64,000 nucleotides of DNA from Bin5 sp963662575 (GCA_963662575.1 OY759723.1:2232001-2296000); one strand, 5' to 3'; shown: positions 15,821-25,748, counted from the stretch's first letter. Program-made: numbers and translations. The notes: generated by a model not told the origin, from the letters alone.

Positions 15821-17758
15821 CTAATCCCGCAGCTCATTCATCGCAGCTGGCAAAAGCGGCAGCAGATCCGAGGCCATTGCTCCGGCGCTTCCGACCCTCT
15901 GTTCACACAGTTCACCGGCCCGCCCGTGCAGCCACGCCCCCAGGCAGGCGGCCTGGAAAGGAGACAGACCCTGGGCCAGCAGGCCTGTGATGGTGCCGGC
16001 CAAAATGTCACCCGTGCCGGCCGTAGCCAGCGCAGCTGTGGCGACCGGCAGAACAGCTAGCTCTCCTTCCGGTGTTGCGATAACCGTATAAGGTCCTTTC
16101 AGCAGCACCACGGCCTGCCACGCCGCCGCCCGCTCCCGCGCCAGTTCCCAGCGGTTGTCGACCACCTCCTGCACCGATGCCAGGCCGCACAGACGCGCCA
16201 TCTCCGCCGGGTGCGGCGTCAGGACGCAGTCAGCCGGCAGCAGCGACGGCCAGTCGTCCAACTGCGCCAGATTGTTGAGGCCGTCCGCGTCTATTACTGT
16301 CGGCGGCAGCGGCGGAGCCTCGGCCGGCAGTTGATCCCGCCGCCGGATCGTTCCAAATGGAGAGTCGGTTGCTGAATCCGCTGCCGCTTCGCCATCTGAA
16401 GGCGAGTCCGTTTCGGAGTCCGGTTGCCCGTCCTCGGATTTCTCGCTTTCCCACGCCGCAAATCCTCCCGGCAATGCCGACCGACGCCGACTGTGATTTC
16501 TGCGCAGCAGCCGCTCCATGAAGCCCCGCGTGGCGTTTTCCTGGCCCAGTCCGCAGCCAATGAGCAAAGCATCATATTCGCTCAACTTTGCATTGACGTT
16601 GGCAACTGCGCCTTCATTCACCACACCCAAATCGTGGCTCAGAAGGATCCACGTCGGTTCAGCCAGGGCCGACGACACAGGCACCCACACCGGTTGGGGA
16701 ATCGCGCCTGTCACCAGCCCTGCCCCCACTCGACCCATCGCCGCGCAGCTGAGAAAAGCCGCGCCGGGGTAATTGACGCTGCCGACCACCGCCATCCCTT
16801 TGCCAAAGGCGCCCTTGTGACTGTTGCGACTTCGCGTCGGCAGAAGGTCGGCCATCTGTTCCGGCGTAAGGAAAAACGTTTGCGAGTCGACTGTAACTTC
16901 CGCAGGGATGCCAATATCGGCCACCACCAGTTCACCTAAAGCGGCCGCGCCGGGAAATTGGAACTGGCCCGTCTTCGCGCAGCCGAACGTGACCGTCATA
17001 TCGGCCGCAACCGAAACCGGATCGAGCGCGCCGCTGTCCGCGTTCAAACCACTGGGAACGTCGACAGCAACCACGGTCACGGGCGGGCGCGTCTCCGGTC
17101 CTTCTGATTCTGAGACCGCCGCCGTGTCAGCTTCCGCTGCCTTGGTCCTCGCAGCCGGCAGACGGCGGCTGCGTACCTCCGTCACCTGCTGGAGAATGCG
17201 GGCCAGCGCGCCCTTGATCGGTCGGTTGGCTCCTGTCCCCAGCAGCGCGTCAACGACAATGTCGGTTTCGTCCAGCCAGGCTCGAAGCTGCACCGCATCC
17301 ACGTCCTCCTCGGCGCTGTGCGTCGGCACATTGCGTTCGAGAACCCGGCCCAAATGCCCCTCATAGTCCTCCTCTGGCCCGGTTTTTCTGCTCGGGGCCT
17401 TCGTGTTTCCTCTCTTTCCAGCCTGTTCTTCCTTGGTCGGATAGCCGCTCCTCGCCCACAGATAGACCCTCACCAGATAGCCCGCGTCGCTGAGATGACG
17501 TGCACAGACCAGCCCGTCGCCGCCGTTGTTGCCCGGCCCCACCAGCACCAACACCGATCGGTCCGCGCTGCCGGAGTAGCTCTCCTGAACTGCTTCCGCA
17601 AGCGCAGTCCCTGCCTGCTCCATCATCGCCGCATAGCTCTGGCCGGCCGCATCGGCCTCCTTCTCCAGCCGCTGCATTTCATCAACTGAAACGATTCGTG
17701 TATGATCGGCGATTTCATGCATAATATGCCCCTTGTAAACGGGAACCGTCACCTTCAT
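15821..17758 (-). CDS. nnrD: Bifunctional NAD(P)H-hydrate epimerase / dehydratase, enlarged
   Basis: Repairs hydrated NAD(P)H. The N-terminal epimerase half (about 20-300) has VGPGNNGGDGLVCARHL (73-89), IVVDALLGTG and VAVDVPSGLNADSG. The C-terminal dehydratase half has NSHKGAFGKGMAVVGSVNYPGAA, TVIDADGLNNLA, LTPHPAEMARL and ATAGTGDILAGTITGLLAQG. At 645 residues it is well above the usual 490-530. The excess sits in three charged low-complexity inserts at about 107-136, 197-226 and 422-485, the last rich in Ser, Glu and Asp. All core motifs are intact, so it should be active. The start overlaps the preceding oxidoreductase stop by 4 nt (ATGA). Confidence 0.92.
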   Translation of the reverse strand: MKVTVPVYKGHIMHEIADHTRIVSVDEMQRLEKEADAAGQSYAAMMEQAGTALAEAVQESYSGSADRSVLVLVGPGNNGGDGLVCARHLSDAGYLVRVYLWARSGYPTKEEQAGKRGNTKAPSRKTGPEEDYEGHLGRVLERNVPTHSAEEDVDAVQLRAWLDETDIVVDALLGTGANRPIKGALARILQQVTEVRSRRLPAARTKAAEADTAAVSESEGPETRPPVTVVAVDVPSGLNADSGALDPVSVAADMTVTFGCAKTGQFQFPGAAALGELVVADIGIPAEVTVDSQTFFLTPEQMADLLPTRSRNSHKGAFGKGMAVVGSVNYPGAAFLSCAAMGRVGAGLVTGAIPQPVWVPVSSALAEPTWILLSHDLGVVNEGAVANVNAKLSEYDALLIGCGLGQENATRGFMERLLRRNHSRRRSALPGGFAAWESEKSEDGQPDSETDSPSDGEAAADSATDSPFGTIRRRDQLPAEAPPLPPTVIDADGLNNLAQLDDWPSLLPADCVLTPHPAEMARLCGLASVQEVVDNRWELARERAAAWQAVVLLKGPYTVIATPEGELAVLPVATAALATAGTGDILAGTITGLLAQGLSPFQAACLGAWLHGRAGELCEQRVGSAGAMASDLLPLLPAAMNELRD

Positions 17759-19065
17759 GCTACCCGTATCGGATGTGGCGCCGGCTGGTTGAAGAGATAG
17801 CCCTTCTCGTTAAAAGGAATCTCGTCCGGCTGCGTATTGCCCCCCGCATCTGTGGCGCGCGTCATAACGGTATACTCGCCCGGCTGCGCATCCCACCTGA
17901 ATCCGAAACGCGTCCACGAGAATCTGAATGCGCCCCCGCTACCCGCCTCCAGAAGCCGCTCAAGCGCCGGATCACTCTGCGGCTCCACCAGCGTCGTCCC
18001 GTACCAGGTCGCCCCCGAATCCAAACTCCACTCCACCTTCGCAATCGGGCCGTTTGGCGACTGCGCGTAGCCGTAGATGTGCTGCGCGCCTACCGCCAAG
18101 TCGGCCGGCCAAGGCAGCGCCAGCGCGCTCTTGATCGTCTGTGTTGTCACCGGCTTGCCCAGCGCTTCACCTTCCCGCGGATAAGCGTCACCGATCAGTG
18201 TGTAGGAGGTCGTATTGTTGCGGGTCCAGAGCGGTTCAGACGAGACGACGATTCGCCCTAGCCACTTGATGCTGGCGGCTCCCACCCAACCGGGCGCTAG
18301 TGCCCGCACCGGAAAGCCGTGATCCCTCGGCAGGGTCTCTCCATTCAGCGCGTAGGCGAGCAGCGTATCCGGATCCATCGCCTTTTCGACCGGCATCACG
18401 CGGCGGAAGCCCTTCTCCGGCGAACCCGTGTCCAGCCCAATCAGTAGCACGCTGACCGCCTCTTCCGTTATCCCCGCCTGTACCAGCACGTCCCGCAGTG
18501 CCGCGCCCGTCCATGCGCCGTTACTGACCGCACCTGTCTTCCAAGGGGTCCCTGTAGCCGCCTGCCCCTTCACCAGGTCGAACATGGCCCGATGATTTCC
18601 CGCGCATTCCAGGTAGGAGATGAGCGTGTGGCTGGGCAAATGCAGAATATCGTCGTAGCTCAGTTCCAGCGGATTTGCGACCGCGTCCCCTTCGACCGAG
18701 AGCCGCCAGGCAGCCGCATCCACGTCAAGGCTGGCCGAGTTGTTGCGTACAAAAAAAGACTGGACAGGCGTGATCACCCCCTGCATATTCTCCAGCCGCG
18801 CTTCCAGATTCCCATCCCCGTGATCGACAAAAAGTGCAGCGTCCTTGTAATGCAGCACAGCCTCTGCCGCCGCCTCTTCCGCGGCCGGCGCCGTCACAGT
18901 CGGCAGCTGCAGACCTGTACAAGAAGTCAGCACTGCCGCCGTCCCTCCAGCCGAAAGCAGCTGCAAGAATCGACGGCGGGTCATACCCCGCGCGTGCGCG
19001 ATTTGCCAAAGCCGCCCTCCTTCATCGGAGTTCTTCTCTGGCCCGAATCTACCTGCCTCCATCAC
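17755..19065 (-). CDS. Tat-exported molybdopterin-dependent oxidoreductase (sulfite oxidase-like)
   Basis: Protein of 436 residues with a twin-arginine signal (TRRRFLQLLSAGGTAAVLTSC, 29-49), whose end also resembles a lipobox. The molybdopterin-binding domain contains ELSYDDILHLPSHTLISYLECAGNHR, with Cys154 as the expected molybdenum ligand, and FPVRALAPGWVGAASIKWLGRI. The C-terminal Mo-co dimerisation domain has AKVEWSLDSGATW and FRFSWTRFGFRWDAQPGEYTVMTRATDAGG. This is the layout of sulfite oxidase and SorA/YedY relatives; no haem domain or cytochrome partner gene follows. The reading frame is coupled to nnrD downstream by a 4-nt overlap. Confidence 0.88.
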   Translation of the reverse strand: MMEAGRFGPEKNSDEGGRLWQIAHARGMTRRRFLQLLSAGGTAAVLTSCTGLQLPTVTAPAAEEAAAEAVLHYKDAALFVDHGDGNLEARLENMQGVITPVQSFFVRNNSASLDVDAAAWRLSVEGDAVANPLELSYDDILHLPSHTLISYLECAGNHRAMFDLVKGQAATGTPWKTGAVSNGAWTGAALRDVLVQAGITEEAVSVLLIGLDTGSPEKGFRRVMPVEKAMDPDTLLAYALNGETLPRDHGFPVRALAPGWVGAASIKWLGRIVVSSEPLWTRNNTTSYTLIGDAYPREGEALGKPVTTQTIKSALALPWPADLAVGAQHIYGYAQSPNGPIAKVEWSLDSGATWYGTTLVEPQSDPALERLLEAGSGGAFRFSWTRFGFRWDAQPGEYTVMTRATDAGGNTQPDEIPFNEKGYLFNQPAPHPIRVA

Positions 19066-19153
19066 CGCCCTCTCCTTGCCGCGACTGACAGCCGGTAAGG
19101 CAACGACATTGCGGGGCGCATTCGATCTACAACTGTCATCATATGCGTTTCAC

Positions 19154-20065
19154 TCAACTAGGCCTCCCGAACCTCAGCAAATACCCATTGCAGTCCCGAA
19201 TCGCGAACTCTCTCATGCCCCATGGCTCGTTCGTCGGTTCCCATTCAATATGTACGCTTGCCGCCTGGTACTGTTCAAAGAGACCGTCCACGTCCTCGCC
19301 CATAAAGACATAAAACCCAACTTGCGGCTTCGGCTGCAGCGGTTGGTCCGTAAGAGTGAACTGAATGTGCGCACCTTCGTTCGTCCATTCCCCACGGTGA
19401 ATTCCGGCGTGTGTAGGCGGATCGCCGAATAGAAAACCGATCGTGAAGCCCAGCTTGTCGCAGTAAAACTCGGCTGCCGCCAGCACATCCGGCACGGCCA
19501 GTATCGGAGCCAGGCTGTAGGCTGCCTGCGCGTTACCCGCCAACTGCCCCGTACGCCACTGCTCCGCCGTGATACCGTAGACTATCTTGTCATGCCCAAC
19601 TGTGTCCTCGTGATATTTCTGGCGCATACGGCCCCGGCGCCTGAATCCGACCCGTTCCGCCAGTCGCACAGAGGCCGTATTCTCCTCACTGATCCACAGC
19701 TCCACCCGATCCAGCCCCATCTCGTCATAGCCATAGTCCAGCGCCGCCCGCACAGCCTCGCTCATATAGCCGTTTCCCCAATGGTCCGGGTGCAGAAAGT
19801 AGCCCATCCCCGGCACGCCCGCATTGCCAATGTAATCGACAAATCCCAGCGCCGGGCCGTCCTCCGCCGTACGAACGGTCCAGACCGTCCCCGGCCCGTC
19901 GAGCATGCCATCGACCATTTTTTTTGTTTCAGCTGCAGAAGTGTGCGCCGCATCGTCCATAAACCGCATCGCCTCCGGCCTGCGATACGCGTCATACAGA
20001 TCTTCCGCATCCGCGGCTTCAAGCGGCCGCAGAATCAACCGCTCCGTGGTGAGTGTGGAAGGCAT
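19154..20065 (-). CDS. GNAT acetyltransferase fused to a glyoxalase/bleomycin-resistance domain
   Basis: Two recognised domains in one 303-residue chain. Residues 1-170 are a RimJ/RimL-type GNAT acetyltransferase (TERLILRPLEAADAEDLYDAY; GYFLHPDHWGNGYMSEAVRAALDYGYDEMGLDRVELWI; SVRLAERVGFRRRGRMR). Residues about 180-303 are a vicinal-oxygen-chelate domain (LAPILAVPDVLAAAEFYCDKLGFTIGFLFGDPPTHAGI; VGFYVFMGEDVDGLFEQYQ; WGMREFAIRDCNGYLLRFGRP). I use the ATG at 20065, with GGAGA upstream; an in-frame start at 20131 would add 22 residues. A role in modifying or sequestering a toxic small molecule is plausible but unproven. Confidence 0.82.
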   Translation of the reverse strand: MPSTLTTERLILRPLEAADAEDLYDAYRRPEAMRFMDDAAHTSAAETKKMVDGMLDGPGTVWTVRTAEDGPALGFVDYIGNAGVPGMGYFLHPDHWGNGYMSEAVRAALDYGYDEMGLDRVELWISEENTASVRLAERVGFRRRGRMRQKYHEDTVGHDKIVYGITAEQWRTGQLAGNAQAAYSLAPILAVPDVLAAAEFYCDKLGFTIGFLFGDPPTHAGIHRGEWTNEGAHIQFTLTDQPLQPKPQVGFYVFMGEDVDGLFEQYQAASVHIEWEPTNEPWGMREFAIRDCNGYLLRFGRPS

Positions 20066-20164
20066 TAAATGGTCTCCATTTATTATGTATTGCTTGATTG
20101 AATGCGCTACCTCATCGCCCGCCGCCAACACACCATTCTGCTCGACCCGGCAACGGGAAATCTA

Positions 20165-21271
20165 CTACCTGCGCTCGGGCTCGTAAAGTGCGCGTAGCAA
20201 CGGCCTAAGCTCCGTTGCTTCCAGCAGGTCCGTACTGTCGCTGAACTGGTCGATACTGCCTATCGGCCTCTGCCGCGCTATCTGCGCCACCTCCGCGTCG
20301 CCGACAGAACCCAGCAGCGCCTCGGCAAAGCCCTGCAATGCCATAACGCGAAACGGCCTCCCAAAAAAGTTTATAGGCGTTTCCGGCATCGGTTCGGTGA
20401 GCGCCAGCCGATTGTAGCGCGCAGCCACAACTCCGTATGCCTCGCTCAGCTGCCGGTCCCGTTCCTGCCACCCGCCCGCCTGCTGCACTGCCAGCAAAAT
20501 GTCGGTCAAATCTGTTGCGCTGTCCAACTGGGCGAACGCCGTACCAAACCATTTGGCATACGGCGCATACTGCCGTTCCATCAGGAAGCACAGACCCATC
20601 AGGTCCCGCGCCAGTCGCGACGCGATCAGCGACGAGCCCAACTCGTCACCCACGAACCCGGCCCGACCCATCAGATGCTCCTCCTGGCCAATCCGTGCCC
20701 AGCCCGCCGCCAGCAAATAGCGCCACACATCCGGCGGATACCAGCCGAACCGCGCCCGCACTGAATCCAGCCCAATGCCGTCGTGGAAGATCCCCCCTGA
20801 AATGATCGTGCGCAACTTCTGTTGAGGAAAAGTAAGCCAGTCTGCCGCGCAAACTGTCCTGTCGATATCAAAATTCAGGTAACTGCGGAAAAATCCACTG
20901 ATGGTCGTCGTATCCACCAGATGATTGACCGGCCCGCCCTCGCTCGCCTCCATGCCCTGGGTCCCGCCGTCATCGGGGTCCGGGTCACTGAAGTTGGTCG
21001 GGTGGCCCAGAAAGCGGTGGGGCAGTTCATGCCGCAGCGCAGCATCGATCTCGTCTGCCAGCCCCTCCCAGTCGTCCGACCGCAGAAACAGTTGCAGCCG
21101 CGGCCCCCAATTATGATCCGTCGACATCTCGTCGTCGAATCCCAGCGTCTCCGATCCCGAACCGATCAGGGCCGCACTGTGAGGCAGGCCCGGCCGCGAC
21201 CTGTCCAGCACGGGCCGCACCGCCTCCCAATAAAATCGTCTGCTCAACTCCAGGCCGGGTATAAAAGTCAT
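20165..21271 (-). CDS. DUF4037-domain protein (nucleotidyltransferase-like)
   Basis: Protein of 368 residues. The N-terminal region AALIGSGSETLGFDDEMSTDHNWGPRLQLFL matches the DUF4037 signature, in which GSGS..G..D..S.DHxW resembles a nucleotidyltransferase GS..D.D active site. The central region is helical and Trp-rich (LNFDIDRTVCAADWLTFPQQKLRTIISGGIFHDG) and the C-terminus is a helical bundle. DUF4037 proteins are found next to antibiotic- or nucleotide-modifying genes, but no activity is established. It lies about 100 nt upstream of the GNAT-glyoxalase gene on the same strand. Confidence 0.7.
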   Translation of the reverse strand: MTFIPGLELSRRFYWEAVRPVLDRSRPGLPHSAALIGSGSETLGFDDEMSTDHNWGPRLQLFLRSDDWEGLADEIDAALRHELPHRFLGHPTNFSDPDPDDGGTQGMEASEGGPVNHLVDTTTISGFFRSYLNFDIDRTVCAADWLTFPQQKLRTIISGGIFHDGIGLDSVRARFGWYPPDVWRYLLAAGWARIGQEEHLMGRAGFVGDELGSSLIASRLARDLMGLCFLMERQYAPYAKWFGTAFAQLDSATDLTDILLAVQQAGGWQERDRQLSEAYGVVAARYNRLALTEPMPETPINFFGRPFRVMALQGFAEALLGSVGDAEVAQIARQRPIGSIDQFSDSTDLLEATELRPLLRALYEPERR

Positions 21272-21341
21272 TCTCTAAATCGCGGGACGAAAGTAAGTCC
21301 GCCGCGTTCGCAACCTCTACGCAATGCCGTGACCAATCCAC

Positions 21342-22946
21342 TTACTCTTGGAAAGCCGCTCCCCCCCACACAAACTCACCCCCAACCACCGTAGCCTCCA
21401 CCTCCGTCTCCAAAATAGCCATCGGATGAATCCTGAAAATATCCTGCGACAGCACCGCCAAATCCGCGAACTTCCCCGCCGCAATACTTCCCTGGCTGCT
21501 CTCCGTCCCGCCGGCGTAGGCCGCGCCAACCGTATAGGCCCACACCGCCTCCTCCACTGTCAGCCGCTCCTCCGGATACCAGCCTTCACCGCCGGGGCTG
21601 CCGTCGGCCCGCATCCGCGTTACCGCTGCATGAATCCCCTCGATCACGTCCGGGGTCTCCACCGGCGCATCCGAACCGAAGGCCAGCTTCGCGCCGCTGT
21701 CCCACAAGCTGCGAAACGCATAGGCGTAGCGGCTACGCTCCCCCCAATATTTATCGGCAATCAGCATGTCCTGCGTGGCGTGGATCGGCTGTACCGATGC
21801 GATGATATCCAACTGCGCGAAGCGCTGAATGTCGTCCGGATGCAGCACCTGCGCGTGCTCGATGCGATGGCGCAAATGCAGTCCCCGGCCTGCCCGGCGG
21901 CTCGCCTCCAGCGCGTCCAGCACCATGCGGTTGGCCCTGTCGCCGATCGCATGCGTAACCACCGCCAGCCCCGCATCCGTGGCCCTGGCGACAATATCCG
22001 CCATCTCCTCCTCGCCGGTAACTGCTATGCCGAGATTTTCCGGTTCGCCGTCGTATGGCGCCAGCATCCAGGCCGTGCGCGGACCGAGCGCGCCATCACT
22101 GAAGACCTTCACCCCGCCGATGCGCAAAAAATCATCGCCAAGCCCTGTCCGCAGCCCCAGGCGAATGGCGCTGTCCAGTTCAGCCACAGGGATTTGCGCC
22201 ACCGTGCGCAGCCGCAGATCACCCTCCTTGCGCATCTGTTGAAAAGCGCGCAAAGACGCCGCGCCCTCCTTCGTGTGTACGCCCACAATCCCCATTCGAT
22301 GGACGACCTCCTGTGCATGGCGCACCGCCGCCACCGCCTCCTCCGCCGGCGGCTCAACCATGCAGGGGAAGGCCAACTCCATCGCCTTCTCCAACAGAAT
22401 GCCGGTCGGCCGCCCCTCTCCATCGCGCACAATCTCGCCGCCGTCCGGATCTCCTGTGTCCGCCGTGATCCCGACCTGCTCCAGCGCGCGGCTGTTCACC
22501 CACGCCGCGTGACCACACTTGCGCGCCAGGTAAACCGGATGCGCCGCCGCCACCGCGTCCAACTGTGCAGCCGAAGGAAATGCGCCGCCTTCCCAGACCG
22601 ACTGGTCCCAGCCCCGGCCCATCAGCCACTGACCGTGCGGCGTATCCGCAGCCCGCCCGCCTACCCGCGCCAACGCCGAAGACAGCGTCGACGTGCCGCT
22701 CAGATCGATCTCCTGCAGACTCAACCCGTAAGAAAGAAAGTGGATGTGCGCGTCAATGAAACCGGGCACGACCGTCGCCCCGCGCAGATTCACCTCCCGC
22801 CCGCCCGGCGCCAGCAGCGCCCGCATCTCCGCGTCGCTGCCCGTCGCCACAAAGCGGTCGCCCGCGATCGCCACCGCCGAAACCTTGGGTCGCTGCGGGT
22901 CCATCGTGTATATGTTGCCGTTCAAAAGCGCCAGATCCGCCTGCAC
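21342..22946 (-). CDS. Amidohydrolase family 3 protein (YtcJ-like)
   Basis: Metal-dependent hydrolase of 534 residues. It opens with ADLALLNGNIYTMDPQRPKVSAVAIAGDRFVATG, then has the metal motif VVPGFIDAHIHFLSYGLSLQEIDL, the strand GGVKVFSDGALGPRTAWM, AVVTHAIGDRANRMVLDALE, HRIEHAQVLHPDD and FGSDAPVETPDVIEGIHAAV. This is the order expected for YtcJ and N-substituted formamide deformylase relatives. I start at GTG 22946, preceded by CAGGAGAGG; the frame stays open to an ATG at 23075, but those 43 extra residues look non-conserved. The substrate is unknown. Confidence 0.85.
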   Translation of the reverse strand: MQADLALLNGNIYTMDPQRPKVSAVAIAGDRFVATGSDAEMRALLAPGGREVNLRGATVVPGFIDAHIHFLSYGLSLQEIDLSGTSTLSSALARVGGRAADTPHGQWLMGRGWDQSVWEGGAFPSAAQLDAVAAAHPVYLARKCGHAAWVNSRALEQVGITADTGDPDGGEIVRDGEGRPTGILLEKAMELAFPCMVEPPAEEAVAAVRHAQEVVHRMGIVGVHTKEGAASLRAFQQMRKEGDLRLRTVAQIPVAELDSAIRLGLRTGLGDDFLRIGGVKVFSDGALGPRTAWMLAPYDGEPENLGIAVTGEEEMADIVARATDAGLAVVTHAIGDRANRMVLDALEASRRAGRGLHLRHRIEHAQVLHPDDIQRFAQLDIIASVQPIHATQDMLIADKYWGERSRYAYAFRSLWDSGAKLAFGSDAPVETPDVIEGIHAAVTRMRADGSPGGEGWYPEERLTVEEAVWAYTVGAAYAGGTESSQGSIAAGKFADLAVLSQDIFRIHPMAILETEVEATVVGGEFVWGGAAFQE

Positions 22947-23174
22947 AAGCCTCTCCTGGTGTAGACAAACACTGAATGGCCCGCCTCCTCCTTCTATCGA
23001 GCCCCCGGTTCCTTTTAATCGCTCTTCTTCTGTTATACCATACAGCCGCCGGACAGCCACGGTACCGGCTGCCATCGATCTGGAATTAGCAAGCGATGCT
23101 CTGCCGCCGGCAAATGCAGCAAATCAGGCCATCCCTTTGCCGGCGCACATTCCTGATTTTTCCTGAGTCGCTTC

Positions 23175-25682
23175 ATGACCGCTCGAACAGAATTCCTGCC
23201 CATCGCCATTGGCATTCTCGTCCTTCTGCTGTCGACAGGCGCAATTGCATGGCTCATACGCCGGCGTGACCAACGACGCTGGGACCTGCTGTCCGCAACC
23301 CTCCTGGCCGGCATGATTGCCGCCTTCTTCTGGCGCACCATCAGCGGCGTTGTCTACCAGCCGGCCAATGGCGGCGACCTGGTCAGTTTCCTCTTCCCAA
23401 TATACCGCTTCGCAGCACGCACCCTGAGCGAGGGCAGACTCCCGCTCTGGAATCCGCATCTCTATGGCGGCGCGCCCTTCATCGGCGACATTCAGGCCGG
23501 ATTTTTCTATCCACCCAATCTTCTGCTGTTCCTCCTCAATCCCACTTTCGAATATCGCTGGATGCAGTTGCTTAGCATCGGCCATCTCTGGTGGGCCGGG
23601 CTGGGCGTCTACGCCCTCGCGCGCACGCTCGGCTGCAGCCGGCCTGCCGCACTGCTGGCTGGGCTGGCGTTCGGCCTCTGCGACATCCTCTTCATCCATC
23701 TGGGCAACCTAAATCTCATCGCCGTCCTCTCTTGGACTGGCTGGATCCTCGCCGCCTGCCATCGCGCACTGACCCGCCGCAGCCTCGCCTGGGCCGGTCT
23801 CGCCGCCGTGCTCTTCGCCACTGCCAACTATGCCGGCCACGCCCAGAGCAGCTACTACCTCGGCCTGGCCGTCGGGATCTATTCATTGGGCCTGTTGGGA
23901 GTCAAGTATTGGGAACTGGCCCCCGCAGGGTCGCATAGGGCTGCCCTCCGGCATTCCCTGGCCAACCTTCGCTATCCCTTCACAATATTCATTCTGACAG
24001 CGCTCCTGACGGCCCCAATCCTGCTCCCAGCATTTGAAATGCTCACCTATACGCAGAGGGCTGATTTCGACTATCAGGACACCGTATCTTACTCACTGGC
24101 GCCTGCGCCCGCCTTCATCGGCCTGCTCACACCGGGCTTCTTCGGACGCGGACCGTGGTCCTACTGGGGTTCGTGGGATCGGGTCGAGCTCCCCTATGCC
24201 GGACTGGTAACGCTCCTCCTCGCCGCCGCCGCATTCCTGCTGCCCATGCCGCAAAAACGGCGCCGGCTGCTTCCCTGGCTGGCGTTGGCCCTCTTAGGCT
24301 TCGCCACTGCGCTCGGCGGCCACACTCCCCTCCACGGCTGGCTGACGCGTATCCTGCCCGTCTATGGCAGCTTCCAAGCCCCCGCCCGGACTATCGTCCT
24401 GTGGGCGCTGGCAATGTCTGTGCTGGCGGCGATTGGGTTGGATACGCTCCTCGCAGGACGGAAGCACAGCAGCGAACATCCCCAGCCCTCCCACACCGCA
24501 CTGTATTTCACCGCGATTCGCTTCGGCGGTCCCGCCTTACTCCTCGTCCTCATCCCACTGATTCTTGTCTCGACGCGCGTGCTCGATGGAGACCCTGTCG
24601 CATTGCAACGGGCATTCATGGCCGGCCGGGCACTGCTCCTGGCAACCACCACGTGGCTGGCAGCGTGGCTGCTGTTGGCCCTGTTTCGGCGCGGACGTCT
24701 GGCGAGCAGAACTGTGGCCGGGCTGCTGCCCATCCTCTTGTTGCTCGAGCTGTTCGTCGCCGGCGTAAACATCGACGTCAGCAAGAACGACCCGACACAT
24801 GGTTTCGAGCATCCTGAGATTCTGGCCTTCCTGCAAGAGCAGGCCGGCACAGTACCGGACTGCCCCGCGGCCGAAATCGAGCGCTGTCTGGCCGCTGCCG
24901 ATTCACCTTCCCGCCTCTTCCGCATCGACACCCGTACCGGCATCTTTGATCTCTGGCAGCCAAATACCGCCGCCGTGACCGGTCTGCAAGATGTTTGGGG
25001 GATCTCCAATCCATTGGAGCTGGTGCACTGGCAGACGCTTTGGGAAAACAACGGCGGCCGCCACACCCGCATCTACGATCTGCTCAACGTCCTCTACGTG
25101 CTCGTGCGCGACGGCACACCTCTGCCGGAGCAATACACGCTGGCATACGACGCGCCTGGCCCCCTCGCAGTCTACCAGAATCCTGACCCCCTACCCCGCG
25201 CCTGGCTGGTTTCCGCGGCCCAGGTTCTCCCCGACGAAGAGGCCGTGCTGGCTGTGCTGCAAGAGCCGAATTTCGAGCCGTCAACAACAGTCGTTCTAAT
25301 GCAAAACATTGCCCACTCGCCAGGGCCCGAAGAGTCGACGCCATTGAGCATGGACGCGCCTGTCTCGATCCTCTCCTACAGCGAGAATGAGATCCTCCTG
25401 GCAGCCAGCGCAGAAAGGCCGGGCTATCTGGTTTTGAGTGAAGTCTGGTATCCAGGCTGGCGGGCAACGGTCAACGGTGAGGCAGCGCCTGTTCTGAGGG
25501 CCAACTATGCCTTCCGTGCCCTGCTTGTACCCGCCGGGGACATAGAGGTACGACTGTGGTACGCGCCCGAAAGCTGGCGTCGCGGCCTCGAACTGTTTGG
25601 CGTGGGTATCCTGCTGCTGGTGGGTCTGCTTCTGTGGCGGCTTGCCGCCCTCAAAGAGCGCAATGTCCAGCGGGGCAATTAA
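23175..25682 (+). CDS. YfhO-like multi-pass membrane protein
   Basis: Integral membrane protein of 835 residues with about a dozen hydrophobic helices in the first 530 residues, including an N-terminal anchor (LPIAIGILVLLLSTGAIAWLI), and a C-terminal extracytoplasmic domain (about 540-800) closed by a final helix (LFGVGILLLVGLLLWRLAA). FLFPIYRFAARTLSEGRLPLWNPHLYGGAPFIGDIQAGFFYPPN is characteristic of YfhO and related GT-C-fold proteins, and GYLVLSEVWYPGWRATVNGEAAPVLRANYAFRALLVPAGDIEVRLWYAPES is the typical C-terminal piece. In Firmicutes YfhO is linked to teichoic acid glycosylation; here a lipid-linked sugar transferase is only a guess. No glycosylation genes lie nearby. Confidence 0.85.
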   Translation: MTARTEFLPIAIGILVLLLSTGAIAWLIRRRDQRRWDLLSATLLAGMIAAFFWRTISGVVYQPANGGDLVSFLFPIYRFAARTLSEGRLPLWNPHLYGGAPFIGDIQAGFFYPPNLLLFLLNPTFEYRWMQLLSIGHLWWAGLGVYALARTLGCSRPAALLAGLAFGLCDILFIHLGNLNLIAVLSWTGWILAACHRALTRRSLAWAGLAAVLFATANYAGHAQSSYYLGLAVGIYSLGLLGVKYWELAPAGSHRAALRHSLANLRYPFTIFILTALLTAPILLPAFEMLTYTQRADFDYQDTVSYSLAPAPAFIGLLTPGFFGRGPWSYWGSWDRVELPYAGLVTLLLAAAAFLLPMPQKRRRLLPWLALALLGFATALGGHTPLHGWLTRILPVYGSFQAPARTIVLWALAMSVLAAIGLDTLLAGRKHSSEHPQPSHTALYFTAIRFGGPALLLVLIPLILVSTRVLDGDPVALQRAFMAGRALLLATTTWLAAWLLLALFRRGRLASRTVAGLLPILLLLELFVAGVNIDVSKNDPTHGFEHPEILAFLQEQAGTVPDCPAAEIERCLAAADSPSRLFRIDTRTGIFDLWQPNTAAVTGLQDVWGISNPLELVHWQTLWENNGGRHTRIYDLLNVLYVLVRDGTPLPEQYTLAYDAPGPLAVYQNPDPLPRAWLVSAAQVLPDEEAVLAVLQEPNFEPSTTVVLMQNIAHSPGPEESTPLSMDAPVSILSYSENEILLAASAERPGYLVLSEVWYPGWRATVNGEAAPVLRANYAFRALLVPAGDIEVRLWYAPESWRRGLELFGVGILLLVGLLLWRLAALKERNVQRGN

Positions 25683-25748
25683 GCAATGGGTAAAGAAGGG
25701 GAGAGAAGAGGAATCGCCTCGCGTCGTTCCTCACCTCTCACTCCTCGC

